Source of the DNA: Rhodocyclaceae bacterium
GTDB lineage: Bacteria > Pseudomonadota > Gammaproteobacteria > Burkholderiales > Rhodocyclaceae
Reading direction: 5' to 3'
NCBI GenBank assembly: GCA_025361105.1
Contig: JANYAW010000160.1
Coordinates: 1-13,985, forward strand
DNA length: 13,985 nt
Shown here piece by piece: positions 6,256-13,263 of the stretch. Each line of letters begins with the position of its first letter. Position 1 is the stretch's first letter. Below the pieces are notes generated by a model. That model did no database searches. It had not been told where the DNA came from and saw nothing but the letters and a program-made list of their open reading frames with translations. Position numbers and translations under genes: made by a program.

Positions 6256-7514
6256 TGCGGTGAATCATCCAACAGCGCGACATTATCATGTTCGCGCTGA
6301 TTGGCATGGTGCCAGCGGTTAATCAGGCACATCGTGCCGGCCACAAACATGCCGAACATCACGATGATGCCGTAGATGGAAATTTGCGCCGCGACCAGCA
6401 GCGAATAGACCGTCGTCATAATGAGAATCGATAAGTTCTCGTTGAAATTTTGCACGGCGATGGAGTGCCCGGCACCCATCAGGATATGACCACGATGTTG
6501 TAGCAGTGCATTCATCGGCACAACAAAAAACCCTGAGGCCAAACCGACCACCAGCATCACGATGCTTGCCTGCCACATCTGGCTTACTCCCATCAAAAAT
6601 ATCACGCCGATGCCCATGACGATGCCGAGTGGAATGACGCGAACTGATTTACGCAAGGTGATAAATTTTGCCGCTAACACAGCACCAGCAGCAACGCCGA
6701 CGGCGACAATGCCTATCAGCAAACTCGCCTTGGACAAGTCGTAACCCAGTGCGGCTCTTGCCCAGTCGAGGACGATGAATTGGAGCGTAGCACCGGCTCC
6801 CCAAAACAGCGTCGTGACAGCCAGAGAAATTTGCCCGAGGCGATCACGCCAAAGCAGTTTGACGCAGTGGGTAAATTCAAAAACCAAATAGATGGGGTTG
6901 CTTTTTAATGGCTTGTGATCAACACCGGTATCAGGTACATAAAGGTTAATAATTGCAGCAACGAGATAGAGACCACCAACGACCAGCAAGTTCATTTCGG
7001 CGACGGTATCGATACCGGTGTCAATCACCGGAAAATCGAAGGACAGTAGCTGCGCGGCAATGTCAGGTTTGATCAGCGCGCCACCAAGGACGGTACCAAG
7101 AATAATCGCCCCGACGGTAAGCCCTTCCACCCAGCCATTCGCAACTACTAACAAACGTGGCGGCAGATATTCAGTCAGGATGCCATATTTGGCTGGTGAA
7201 TAAGCCGCCGCACCAAGCCCGACAACGGCATAGGCGATGAGCGGATGTACGTCGAAAAACATCAGCGCGCAGCCAAAAATTTTGACGCTGTTGCTGATGA
7301 ACATGACGCGCCATTTGGGCATGCTATCGGCGAAAGCGCCGACGAAAGCAGCCAGCGCGACGTAGGAAAAGGTGAAGAAGGTTTTGAGTAGCGGCGCGTA
7401 TTCGGGCGGCGCTTTCATGTCCACCAAAATTGCAATTGCTGCAATCAAGAGAGCATTGTCTGCCAGCGCAGAAAAAAACTGCGCCGCCATGATGATGTAG
7501 AAGCCTTTAGTCAT
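6252..7514 (-). CDS. lplT: Lysophospholipid transporter, MFS family
   Basis: Protein of 420 residues, close to Escherichia coli LplT (397). Recognised by MAAQFFSALADNALL near residues 9-23 and GAAAYSPAKYGILTEYLP further on, both very like E. coli LplT, with about 12 hydrophobic segments of an MFS inner-membrane carrier. LplT moves lysophospholipids from the outer to the inner face of the inner membrane for re-acylation by Aas. No aas gene is next to it here. The start MTKGFYIIM at 7514 is chosen because the family begins just before the first membrane segment. An in-frame ATG at 7592 has a better Shine-Dalgarno (GGAG, 5 bases away) and would add 26 polar residues; a TATAAA box between the two starts favours 7514. 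It is divergent from alr and convergent with the monooxygenase. Confidence 0.88.
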   Translation of the reverse strand: MTKGFYIIMAAQFFSALADNALLIAAIAILVDMKAPPEYAPLLKTFFTFSYVALAAFVGAFADSMPKWRVMFISNSVKIFGCALMFFDVHPLIAYAVVGLGAAAYSPAKYGILTEYLPPRLLVVANGWVEGLTVGAIILGTVLGGALIKPDIAAQLLSFDFPVIDTGIDTVAEMNLLVVGGLYLVAAIINLYVPDTGVDHKPLKSNPIYLVFEFTHCVKLLWRDRLGQISLAVTTLFWGAGATLQFIVLDWARAALGYDLSKASLLIGIVAVGVAAGAVLAAKFITLRKSVRVIPLGIVMGIGVIFLMGVSQMWQASIVMLVVGLASGFFVVPMNALLQHRGHILMGAGHSIAVQNFNENLSILIMTTVYSLLVAAQISIYGIIVMFGMFVAGTMCLINRWHHANQREHDNVALLDDSPH

Positions 7515-7706
7515 CGCGTTGCGGTTGGAAATAGATGAGGGTTTATAGCATGAAAGGCTTTTTTGCCTGCGACATTGGTGCGAGGTTTTCATGCTTACTC
7601 CGGTCAATGGAATTGACATCCACGGAACACTGGTAGAACTACCCTCAGCGCCGCATTTATGTTTGAATGTCTGCTCCAAGCACTTTTGGATCTTGCCCAA
7701 ATCACC
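7515..7706. promoter_or_regulatory. Divergent lplT/alr promoter region
   Basis: This 192-base spacer holds both promoters. On the minus strand TATAAA (7547-7542) is a likely lplT -10, without a convincing -35. On the plus strand TTGACA (7613-7618) is a perfect -35 for alr, but the best -10 (TAGAAC, 7634-7639) gives only a 15-base spacer, so this pairing is tentative. A short palindrome GGTAG-AA-CTACC (7632-7643) overlaps that -10 and could be a regulator site. Confidence 0.35.
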
Positions 7707-8822
7707 ATGCGCCGCCCCATTCATGCACGTATCGATTTAGCTGCGTTGCGCCACAATCATGCCGTGGCAAGAAGACATGCGGGTGAGGTTTTGCTTTGGA
7801 GCGTGATTAAGGCCAACGCCTATGGTCATGGCGTGCTTGAAGTCGCACAGGGTTTGCGTGATGTGGCTGATGGCTTCGCGCTGATTGAGATGGAGATGGC
7901 GATTCATCTGCGTGAACAAGGTTTCAATCACCCGATGCTGATACTCGAAGGCTATTACCGCTCCAACGAGTTGCCGCTGTTTGCCGAATATCAACTCACG
8001 CCGGTGGTGCATAGCGAATGGCAAATTGATGCCTTGATTGCCGCGCGCTTGCCTATCCGCATGCCGATTTATTTGAAGATAGATTCGGGCATGCACCGGC
8101 TGGGAATTGCCTCATATTCGCTGGCGACTTGTTTGAAGAAATTAGAGATTTCGCAGGCGGTGGGCAAGGTCACGCTGATGACGCATTTCGCCGATGCAGA
8201 TGAGCCAAGTGGAATAGCCGTGCAATTGGCTCGTTTCAAGCGCATCACTGAAGGTTTGAGCATGCCGATTTCGATTTGCAACTCGGCAGCTTTGTTGCGC
8301 TTTCCTGAGGCATTGGCCTGCGGGCCACTCGCTGCCAATGAAAACTGGGCGAGGCCGGGCATCATGTTGTATGGCTCGTCGCCCTTTCCGTCGATCAAAA
8401 CTGCGGCTGAACTTGAACTCAAACCCGTGATGACATTGCGCTCTGAAGTGATTGCAGTGCGTGATTTACGCCCCGGCGACGGTGTCGGCTATGGCGGAAA
8501 TTTCGTCGCCCGCAGCGCCATGCGCATCGGTGTGGTGGCGTGTGGTTATGGCGACGGTTATCCACGTCATGCGCCCACTGGAACGCCAATTTTGATTGGT
8601 GGCAAACGCACGCGGACTTTGGGTCGCGTCTCGATGGACAAGATTTGCGTCGACCTGACGGAGTTGCCGTCAGTTGGTGCTGGTGACACGGCGTTAATGT
8701 GGGGTGGCGACGAAGAAATCGGCTTACTCCCGGCCGACGAAGTGGCGGCGGCAGCAGGTACCATTTCTTACGAAATGTTTTGTGCTTTGGCATCGCGTGT
8801 AGCAGTAGAAGTTGTCAATTGA
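7707..8822 (+). CDS. alr: Alanine racemase, PLP-dependent
   Basis: Protein of 371 residues, normal for the family. It interconverts L- and D-alanine for peptidoglycan synthesis in the cytoplasm. The PLP-binding lysine is K35 in VIKANAYGHG, the N-terminal barrel begins RIDLAALRHN, and IDSGMHRLGI, NSAALLRFP, ARPGIMLYG and the GYGDGYPR segment (with the catalytic tyrosine region) follow in order. The C-terminal beta domain has LGRVSMDKICVDLT and AAAAGTISYEMFCAL. ATG 7707 is chosen because known Alr proteins start just before RIDL; the frame is open to 7659, and neither start has a strong ribosome site. The TGA shares its A with the ATG of radA, so the two are translationally coupled. Bases 8671-8697 (residues SVGAGDTAL) match a dispersed repeat found in three spacers of this window. 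Confidence 0.95.
   Translation: MRRPIHARIDLAALRHNHAVARRHAGEVLLWSVIKANAYGHGVLEVAQGLRDVADGFALIEMEMAIHLREQGFNHPMLILEGYYRSNELPLFAEYQLTPVVHSEWQIDALIAARLPIRMPIYLKIDSGMHRLGIASYSLATCLKKLEISQAVGKVTLMTHFADADEPSGIAVQLARFKRITEGLSMPISICNSAALLRFPEALACGPLAANENWARPGIMLYGSSPFPSIKTAAELELKPVMTLRSEVIAVRDLRPGDGVGYGGNFVARSAMRIGVVACGYGDGYPRHAPTGTPILIGGKRTRTLGRVSMDKICVDLTELPSVGAGDTALMWGGDEEIGLLPADEVAAAAGTISYEMFCALASRVAVEVVN
8671..8697 (-). repeat. Dispersed 27-bp repeat, copy inside alr (inverted)
   Basis: On the minus strand this reads TTAACGCCGTG followed by TCACCAGCACCAACTG. By hand comparison it differs from the consensus of the intergenic copies at one of 27 positions, and from each of copies A and B at three. 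It lies in an ordinary conserved-looking part of alr, so it may be the source or simply the best-preserved copy. Confidence 0.6.
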
Positions 8823-10201
8823 TGGTCACTGCAAAGGCTAAAAGCAAATCGCATTACGCCTGCACTGAATGCGGTGCAAGCGCCCAAAAATGGCAAGGCC
8901 AATGCCCCGGCTGCGGGCAGTGGAACACGCTGGTCGAATCCTTGATGGAGTCGGCAACACCGGCCGGACGTAGCTTTGCGGCCTTGGGCGGGGCGAGCAA
9001 ATTGCAAGCGCTGGTCGACATTCGTCCCCGCGATGTACCACGCCAACCCACTGGCGTGGAAGAATTTGATCGTGTGCTTGGCGGTGGCTTGGTCGCTGGC
9101 GGCGTGGTGCTGATTGGTGGCGATCCAGGTATCGGTAAATCGACTTTGTTGTTGCAAGCATTGGGACGCTTGGCACAGACGGGCGAGAGCGTGCTCTATG
9201 TTTCGGGTGAAGAATCCGGTGAACAAGTCGCCCTGCGTGCGCAACGCTTGCAGCTGGATGTCGGCGGCATGCAATTGCTGGCCGAAATCAATCTGGAAAA
9301 AATTCTCGATGCGTTGAGCACAACGCGTCCGTCGGTGGCGGTCATCGATTCCATCCAAACACTGTGGTCTGACGCGCTGCAATCGGCTCCCGGCTCAGTG
9401 GCGCAAGTGCGTGAATGCGCGGCGCAGCTCACGCGCTTCGCCAAGCAAAGCGGCACTTGCATTTTTCTCGTTGGCCACGTGACCAAAGAAGGCGCGCTGG
9501 CGGGGCCGCGTGTGTTGGAACATATCGTGGATACGGTCTTGTATTTCGAGGGAGATACGCATTCGAGTTTTCGGCTGGTGCGCGCAGTCAAAAATCGTTT
9601 TGGCGCAGTCAATGAAATCGGCGTTTTCGCCATGACTGACAAAGGTCTGCGCGGTGTCGCCAATCCATCGGCATTATTTTTGTCGCAACATTCGCAAGAT
9701 GTTTCCGGCTCTTGTGTGATGGTGACGCAAGAAGGTACACGGCCATTGCTGGTGGAAATTCAGGCGCTGGTCGACAGCTCGCAAGCGCCCAATCCACGGC
9801 GGCTCACCGTAGGCCTCGAACAAAATCGTCTGGCGATGTTGCTCGCAGTGTTGCATCGTCATGCGGGTGTGGTTTGCTCCGATCAGGATGTCTTCGTCAA
9901 CGCTGTCGGTGGGGTAAAAATTGCCGAACCGGCGGCGGATTTGGCGGTGCTACTCGCCATCGTTTCATCCTTGCGCAACAAATCTTTGCCACGCAAATTA
10001 GTCGTCTTCGGTGAAATCGGTTTGGCCGGCGAAATCCGCCCCGCACCGCGCGGTCAGGAGCGACTTAAAGAAGCTGCCAAGCTTGGCTTCACGCTGGCGA
10101 TAGTGCCCAAAGCCAATGCGCCGAAGTTGCCAATCAAAGGCATGGAGGTCATCGCACTGGACAGGATCGAACAAGCGATGGAGCAATTGCGCAACTGGTG
10201 A
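8822..10201 (+). CDS. radA: DNA repair protein RadA (Sms)
   Basis: Protein of 459 residues, full length for RadA, a RecA-related branch-migration helicase that acts in recombination and repair. The start ATG at 8822 overlaps the alr TGA by one base. Domains in order: a C4 zinc finger (C14, C17, C28, C31), Walker A GGDPGIGKST at 99-108, Walker B ending VAVIDS near 172-177, the RadA-specific KNRFG motif at 257-261, and a C-terminal Lon-like domain (VNAVGGVKIAEPAADL, GEIGLAGEIRP). All signature residues are intact. It is in an operon with alr and probably leads into the next gene 40 bases downstream. Confidence 0.96.
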   Translation: MVTAKAKSKSHYACTECGASAQKWQGQCPGCGQWNTLVESLMESATPAGRSFAALGGASKLQALVDIRPRDVPRQPTGVEEFDRVLGGGLVAGGVVLIGGDPGIGKSTLLLQALGRLAQTGESVLYVSGEESGEQVALRAQRLQLDVGGMQLLAEINLEKILDALSTTRPSVAVIDSIQTLWSDALQSAPGSVAQVRECAAQLTRFAKQSGTCIFLVGHVTKEGALAGPRVLEHIVDTVLYFEGDTHSSFRLVRAVKNRFGAVNEIGVFAMTDKGLRGVANPSALFLSQHSQDVSGSCVMVTQEGTRPLLVEIQALVDSSQAPNPRRLTVGLEQNRLAMLLAVLHRHAGVVCSDQDVFVNAVGGVKIAEPAADLAVLLAIVSSLRNKSLPRKLVVFGEIGLAGEIRPAPRGQERLKEAAKLGFTLAIVPKANAPKLPIKGMEVIALDRIEQAMEQLRNW

Positions 10202-10208
10202 TAAATGC

Positions 10209-10221
10209 CGCACCAAGTGCG
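10209..10221 (+). repeat. Small hairpin between radA and the dipeptidase gene
   Basis: CGCAC-CAA-GTGCG is a perfect five-pair stem with a three-base loop, 9 bases upstream of the AGGAG ribosome site of the next gene. It is followed by an A-run instead of T, so it is not an intrinsic terminator. It may influence mRNA stability or initiation of the downstream gene. Confidence 0.4.
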
Positions 10222-10241
10222 CGTAAAAAAAGGAGATTGAA

Positions 10242-11387
10242 TTGGCTTCACGACGCAAAGTAGTAATCGGCTTGGGTGTTGGTGCTGCAGTTATTGCCGC
10301 GGGTGCTGCCGGTTACGCCGCCGTGCGCCAAAAATCTGCGGAAATCGGATTTACCCTCAGTGACGCCGAACTCGTTGGCGCATTCGCGTTTTTGAAGTTG
10401 AACCCGGCAATAGATACTCATGCGCATCCCGGCCGAACCTTTGTACGCGGGGCGATGGGGCTGGCGTGGAAGTTGCGCATGTATCAGTTGCTCGGCAGTT
10501 TCGAAGCGCGAGTGGCCGAGGACATGATTGCCGGCAGCATGGGTGCGGCGTGTTTTTCAGGGGTTGCGGATTTTCCAGTGCTTGATTCCACCGACAGTGG
10601 ATTGAAATCCGTGCGCGCATTTGCGTCGGGCGAGGCCTGGAATTTTTACCAAACGCAGATTGCCAATCTCAAGTCCTTGGTCACTCAAGGCTTGGTCTAT
10701 CCGGTGCTGGCGCCCAAGGACGTTGATGCAGCGCGCGCGAGTGGAAAGCCCGGCTGCATATTCGCGATTGAAGGTGGTGATTTTGTTGAAGACGACCCGA
10801 CGCGAATTGCAACGGCCTTCGCTGATGGCGTGCGCATGATTACGCTGGTGCATTTTGTCACCGGCGGCAAGCTGGGCGACATCATGACGGCGCCGCCGGT
10901 GAGCGGCGGTATCACCGACCTGGGGCGCGCGGTCGTCGCTCAAATGAACAAGGCCGGCATCATCGTCGATCTTGCCCACGCCGCCGAAACCACAGCCTTC
11001 GGCGCACTTGACGTGGCCACCAAACCAGTGATCGCGACGCACACTCATACCAATACCCATGGTACGAGCCATGCGCGATTTATCTCGCCGAAACTCGCCT
11101 ATAAAATTGTTGAGGGCGGCGGCCTGATCGGTGCATGGCCAGCCGGCATCGGCATCAATACTTTGGCCGGTTATGTGGATCGCATTCTGGAACTCATCAA
11201 GGATGTCGGCATCGACCATGTCGCCATCGGCACCGACATGGACGCCAACTATCAACCGGTATTCGACAACTACCGCCAGATGCCGCTTGTAGTCGGTGCG
11301 CTGCTCAAACGCGGCATTAGTGAAGTCGATGTGGCGAAAATAATCGGTGGAAATTTTCTAAGTTTATTTGCAGCGAACTTGGCCTGA
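10242..11387 (+). CDS. Membrane dipeptidase-like (M19) metallohydrolase, exported
   Basis: Protein of 381 residues. The start is TTG 10242: AGGAG at 10231-10235 lies 6 bases before it, and the next in-frame ATG would cut into the domain. The leader has SRRKVVIG at 3-10, which fits a twin-arginine pattern, then a long Gly/Ala hydrophobic segment that could be cleaved or act as an anchor. The rest resembles peptidase family M19 (renal dipeptidase type): DTHAHPG at 58-64, AIEGGDF with the bridging Glu, DLAHA, ATHTHTN and HVAIGTDMD. M19 enzymes normally have His-x-Asp at the first motif and GSDFDG at the last; here they are H60-A-H62 and GTDMDA. This is a divergent member, and dipeptide cleavage should not be assumed. 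It is probably cotranscribed with radA, without an obvious functional link. Confidence 0.8.
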   Translation: MASRRKVVIGLGVGAAVIAAGAAGYAAVRQKSAEIGFTLSDAELVGAFAFLKLNPAIDTHAHPGRTFVRGAMGLAWKLRMYQLLGSFEARVAEDMIAGSMGAACFSGVADFPVLDSTDSGLKSVRAFASGEAWNFYQTQIANLKSLVTQGLVYPVLAPKDVDAARASGKPGCIFAIEGGDFVEDDPTRIATAFADGVRMITLVHFVTGGKLGDIMTAPPVSGGITDLGRAVVAQMNKAGIIVDLAHAAETTAFGALDVATKPVIATHTHTNTHGTSHARFISPKLAYKIVEGGGLIGAWPAGIGINTLAGYVDRILELIKDVGIDHVAIGTDMDANYQPVFDNYRQMPLVVGALLKRGISEVDVAKIIGGNFLSLFAANLA

Positions 11388-11406
11388 ATAGTAGATTCCC
11401 TGCTTA

Positions 11407-11442
11407 TTAACGGCGTGTCACCAGCATCAATTGGCGAGATTT
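11407..11442 (+). repeat. Dispersed repeat, copy A
   Basis: Begins TTAACGGCGTG, ends CAATTGGCGAGATTT, in the spacer after the M19-like gene. It matches copy B at 30 of 36 positions by hand alignment. The minus strand reads SRQLMLVTRR-stop in one frame. Confidence 0.65.
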
Positions 11443-11496
11443 ATTTTGTGCAAATTCAGTGCGATGCTGACTTTTTAAGTTAGCGAAGGAAGCTTC

Positions 11497-12042
11497 ATGC
11501 CAATCCAGCGCCGAGAACTAATTACCGCCATCTTCTGTCTCGCAGTATTTAGCGCGACCAGCGTAAGCGCACAATCCAAAGCGCTGTCGGCGCCCAATGT
11601 TGTGTCTATCAATGCCACCTTGGTGACCTCTGGTCAACCAACTGCAGACGCGCTTTCCAGTCTTGCGACACTAGGCTTTCAGGCAGTGATTTATCTCGCT
11701 CCCAGCTCGGTTGGCGACGCGATAAAAGACGAGCCGCAAATTGTCCAGCGTCAGGGATTGGAATTTATCCATATTCCTATCTCGTTCAGCGCGCCGGAAG
11801 AGCGGCACTTCATTGCTTTCAACGAGGCGCTCAGCAAGCTGAACGGTAAGCGCACCCTGGTGCATTGCCAAGTCAATATGCGCGCTTCGAGCTTTGTCTT
11901 CCTGCATCGAGTCATCGTCGGCAAGGAGAATCCTGCGGTCGCCTACGAATCAGTCGCCAGAATATGGTCGCCGCGCGGTGTGTGGAAGACTTTCATCGTG
12001 GCTCAACTGCAGAAGAATGGAATAGATTTCGAACCCTACTAG
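11497..12042 (+). CDS. Exported tyrosine-phosphatase-like protein (DUF442-like)
   Basis: Protein of 181 residues. ATG 11497 has GAAGGA a few bases upstream. The N-terminus MPIQRRELITAIFCLAVF is a signal peptide, with RREL giving a possible Tat motif, and cleavage is likely after SVSA (residue 25). The mature part has the TSGQPT segment at 44-49 seen in DUF442/beta-lactamase-hydrolase-like phosphatases, a beta strand VIYLAP and the active-site region LVHCQVNMRASS. C124 and R129 are four residues apart, so the loop is C-x4-R, one residue shorter than the C-x5-R of true tyrosine phosphatases. I recall similar HC..NMRxS sequences in a bacterial subfamily labelled tyrosine phosphatase. Periplasmic location and a phosphatase fold are likely; catalysis is uncertain. 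It stands alone, 109 bases after the M19-like gene. Confidence 0.8.
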   Translation: MPIQRRELITAIFCLAVFSATSVSAQSKALSAPNVVSINATLVTSGQPTADALSSLATLGFQAVIYLAPSSVGDAIKDEPQIVQRQGLEFIHIPISFSAPEERHFIAFNEALSKLNGKRTLVHCQVNMRASSFVFLHRVIVGKENPAVAYESVARIWSPRGVWKTFIVAQLQKNGIDFEPY

Positions 12043-12050
12043 ACTACAAA

Positions 12051-12086
12051 CTAACGGCGTATCACCAGCACCAACTGGCGCGATTG
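12051..12086 (+). repeat. Dispersed repeat, copy B
   Basis: Begins CTAACGGCGTA, ends CAACTGGCGCGATTG, filling over half of the 64-base gap between the convergent phosphatase and kdgK genes. The CCAG-CACCAA-CTGG core could form a small hairpin, but no T-tract is present. The minus strand reads SRQLVLVIRR-stop. Confidence 0.65.
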
Positions 12087-12106
12087 CTCTGTCTCGGCGA
12101 CCCCAC

Positions 12107-13045
12107 TCAAACCGCCATCAAATCCGTCATCGCCTCAACCGGAATGATCGCACCGGGATGCTGTATCACGCGAGACGCAAGCAAGTTGCCAAATGCCGCC
12201 GCGTCTTCCGCTGCTGCATCAGCCAGCCGACGGCTCATGTAGCCCGCTGCAAAGGAATCACCTGCTGCCGTGGTATCGACGACTCGTGACACCGGAATGG
12301 TGGGTATAGCGATAGGCATGGCGTTGCCGATACGGATCAGCGTTGGCGCGATGCCGCGTTTGATAACCAACTCGGAGCAGTCAAGACTCAACGCCTGCTC
12401 AATGGCGAGCGCCGGCGTTCTATGTCCGAACAGGGATTGATGGTCGTCGAGGGTAAGCAATGCCATGCTGGACACTTTGAATGCGCGTTCGAAAACCTCG
12501 CGGGCAGTTTCAACACTGGACCACAGGCGGGGGCGGTAGTTATTGTCGAAGATCACGTGCGCATTGCGGCTACGCAGACGCTCCGCCAAGGCAAAGACGC
12601 GTTCGCGTCCGGCCGGTGGCAGGATGGCCAGACTGATGCCGCTGAAATAGAAAGCATCCCATGTCGATTCTTGCGCTTCGAGTGGTGTTACTTCAATGTC
12701 AAAGTAGGCACGGGCGGCACTGTTTTCGCGCCAGAAATTGAATCGGCGTTCGCCCTGCGCGTCGACTTCAATTTGATATATCCCGGGCAGGCGATCCTCG
12801 ATGCGGCGCACCAGTCCGCGTTCCAGGCCGTCGCCCGCCCAACGACGCAGCATCTCAAAGCTTAGCGCATCATCACCGAGTGCTGTCGCGTACCAGACCT
12901 TGAGCGATTTCTCGGCGCAACGGGTGAGGTACACCGCCGTGTTGAAAGTATCACCGCCGTAGCCTTGCTGCATGGCGCCAAAGGCGTCGCCATGAAGTTC
13001 AATCATGCACTCGCCGAGCAAGGCGATGTTGTGGCAGGAATTCAT
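12107..13045 (-). CDS. kdgK: 2-dehydro-3-deoxygluconokinase (PfkB family)
   Basis: Protein of 312 residues, matching Escherichia coli KdgK in length and along its whole sequence. It phosphorylates 2-keto-3-deoxygluconate with ATP to KDPG, feeding the lower Entner-Doudoroff pathway from uronates, pectin or alginate products. Landmarks: GECMIEL at 11-17, GYGGDTFNTA around 28-37, ENRLPG-like IEDRLPGIY, FSGISLAIL near 134-142, FDNNYRPRLW at 166-175, and the PfkB signature DTTAAGDSFAAGY from 257, with D263 as the expected catalytic base. The C-terminus (GAIIPVEAM) agrees with KdgK, so it is complete. The start has no strong ribosome site but matches the family. No other uronate or Entner-Doudoroff gene is in the window. 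A 27-base palindrome lies just upstream. Confidence 0.92.
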   Translation of the reverse strand: MNSCHNIALLGECMIELHGDAFGAMQQGYGGDTFNTAVYLTRCAEKSLKVWYATALGDDALSFEMLRRWAGDGLERGLVRRIEDRLPGIYQIEVDAQGERRFNFWRENSAARAYFDIEVTPLEAQESTWDAFYFSGISLAILPPAGRERVFALAERLRSRNAHVIFDNNYRPRLWSSVETAREVFERAFKVSSMALLTLDDHQSLFGHRTPALAIEQALSLDCSELVIKRGIAPTLIRIGNAMPIAIPTIPVSRVVDTTAAGDSFAAGYMSRRLADAAAEDAAAFGNLLASRVIQHPGAIIPVEAMTDLMAV

Positions 13046-13079
13046 CAGTAATTTGGTTTCTGGAACTGCGTTTTATTGT

Positions 13080-13106
13080 ACTACCCGGTGTTTCGAAGCG
13101 GGTAGT
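13080..13106. promoter_or_regulatory. Palindrome upstream of kdgK (operator or hairpin)
   Basis: ACTACCCG at 13080-13087 and CGGGTAGT at 13099-13106 are perfect eight-base arms around an 11-base centre that itself contains TTCGAA. On the minus strand the site overlaps by one base a TACAAT -10-like box (13080-13075) of kdgK, so it would cover the -35 region. That position suits an operator for a sugar-acid regulator; a 5' hairpin or a weak terminator is also possible. Confidence 0.5.
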
Positions 13107-13120
13107 TTGCAGTGGGAGGT

Positions 13121-13147
13121 TCGACGGCATCTCGTCAGCACCAACTG
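13121..13147 (+). repeat. Dispersed repeat, copy C (degenerate)
   Basis: Reads TCGACGGCATC then TCGTCAGCACCAACTG. It matches copy B at 20 of 27 positions, with the last 12 identical. It lies between the divergent kdgK and permease genes, so it cannot be a gene-end terminator here. Bases 13148-13263 hold no other recognisable element. Confidence 0.45.
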
Positions 13148-13263
13148 GCCGGTTACACTACGTTTTAGGTTTCTGTAGTGAAAAAAATGTATCCCGCGTC
13201 AAGCGCCTTAAATCAAAGCGAACGATTTGATTATTTACTATGACAAGTTAGCCAATTGCCTCT

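Noticed and set aside
10209..10230. Rho-independent terminator after radA
   Set aside because: The hairpin is followed by A residues on the plus strand, not T, and the next gene has its ribosome site there.
10557..11255. 232-codon minus-strand open frame
   Set aside because: Antisense shadow of the M19-like gene, with no domain or ribosome site.
11400..11496. Minus-strand open stretch of about 36 codons ending SRQLMLVTRR, as a small gene
   Set aside because: No ATG or GTG with a ribosome site, and it overlaps the phosphatase start antisense. Only the repeat part is supported.
12043..12106. Intrinsic terminator between the convergent phosphatase and kdgK genes
   Set aside because: The only hairpin is the four-pair CCAG/CTGG stem of the repeat and there is no T-tract on either strand.
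12055..12130. Alternative frame across the kdgK stop ending SRQLVLVIRR, as a frameshifted kdgK C-terminus
   Set aside because: The annotated kdgK C-terminus already aligns with E. coli KdgK to its end, and the other frame is closed by a stop just upstream. The peptide is better explained by the dispersed repeat.
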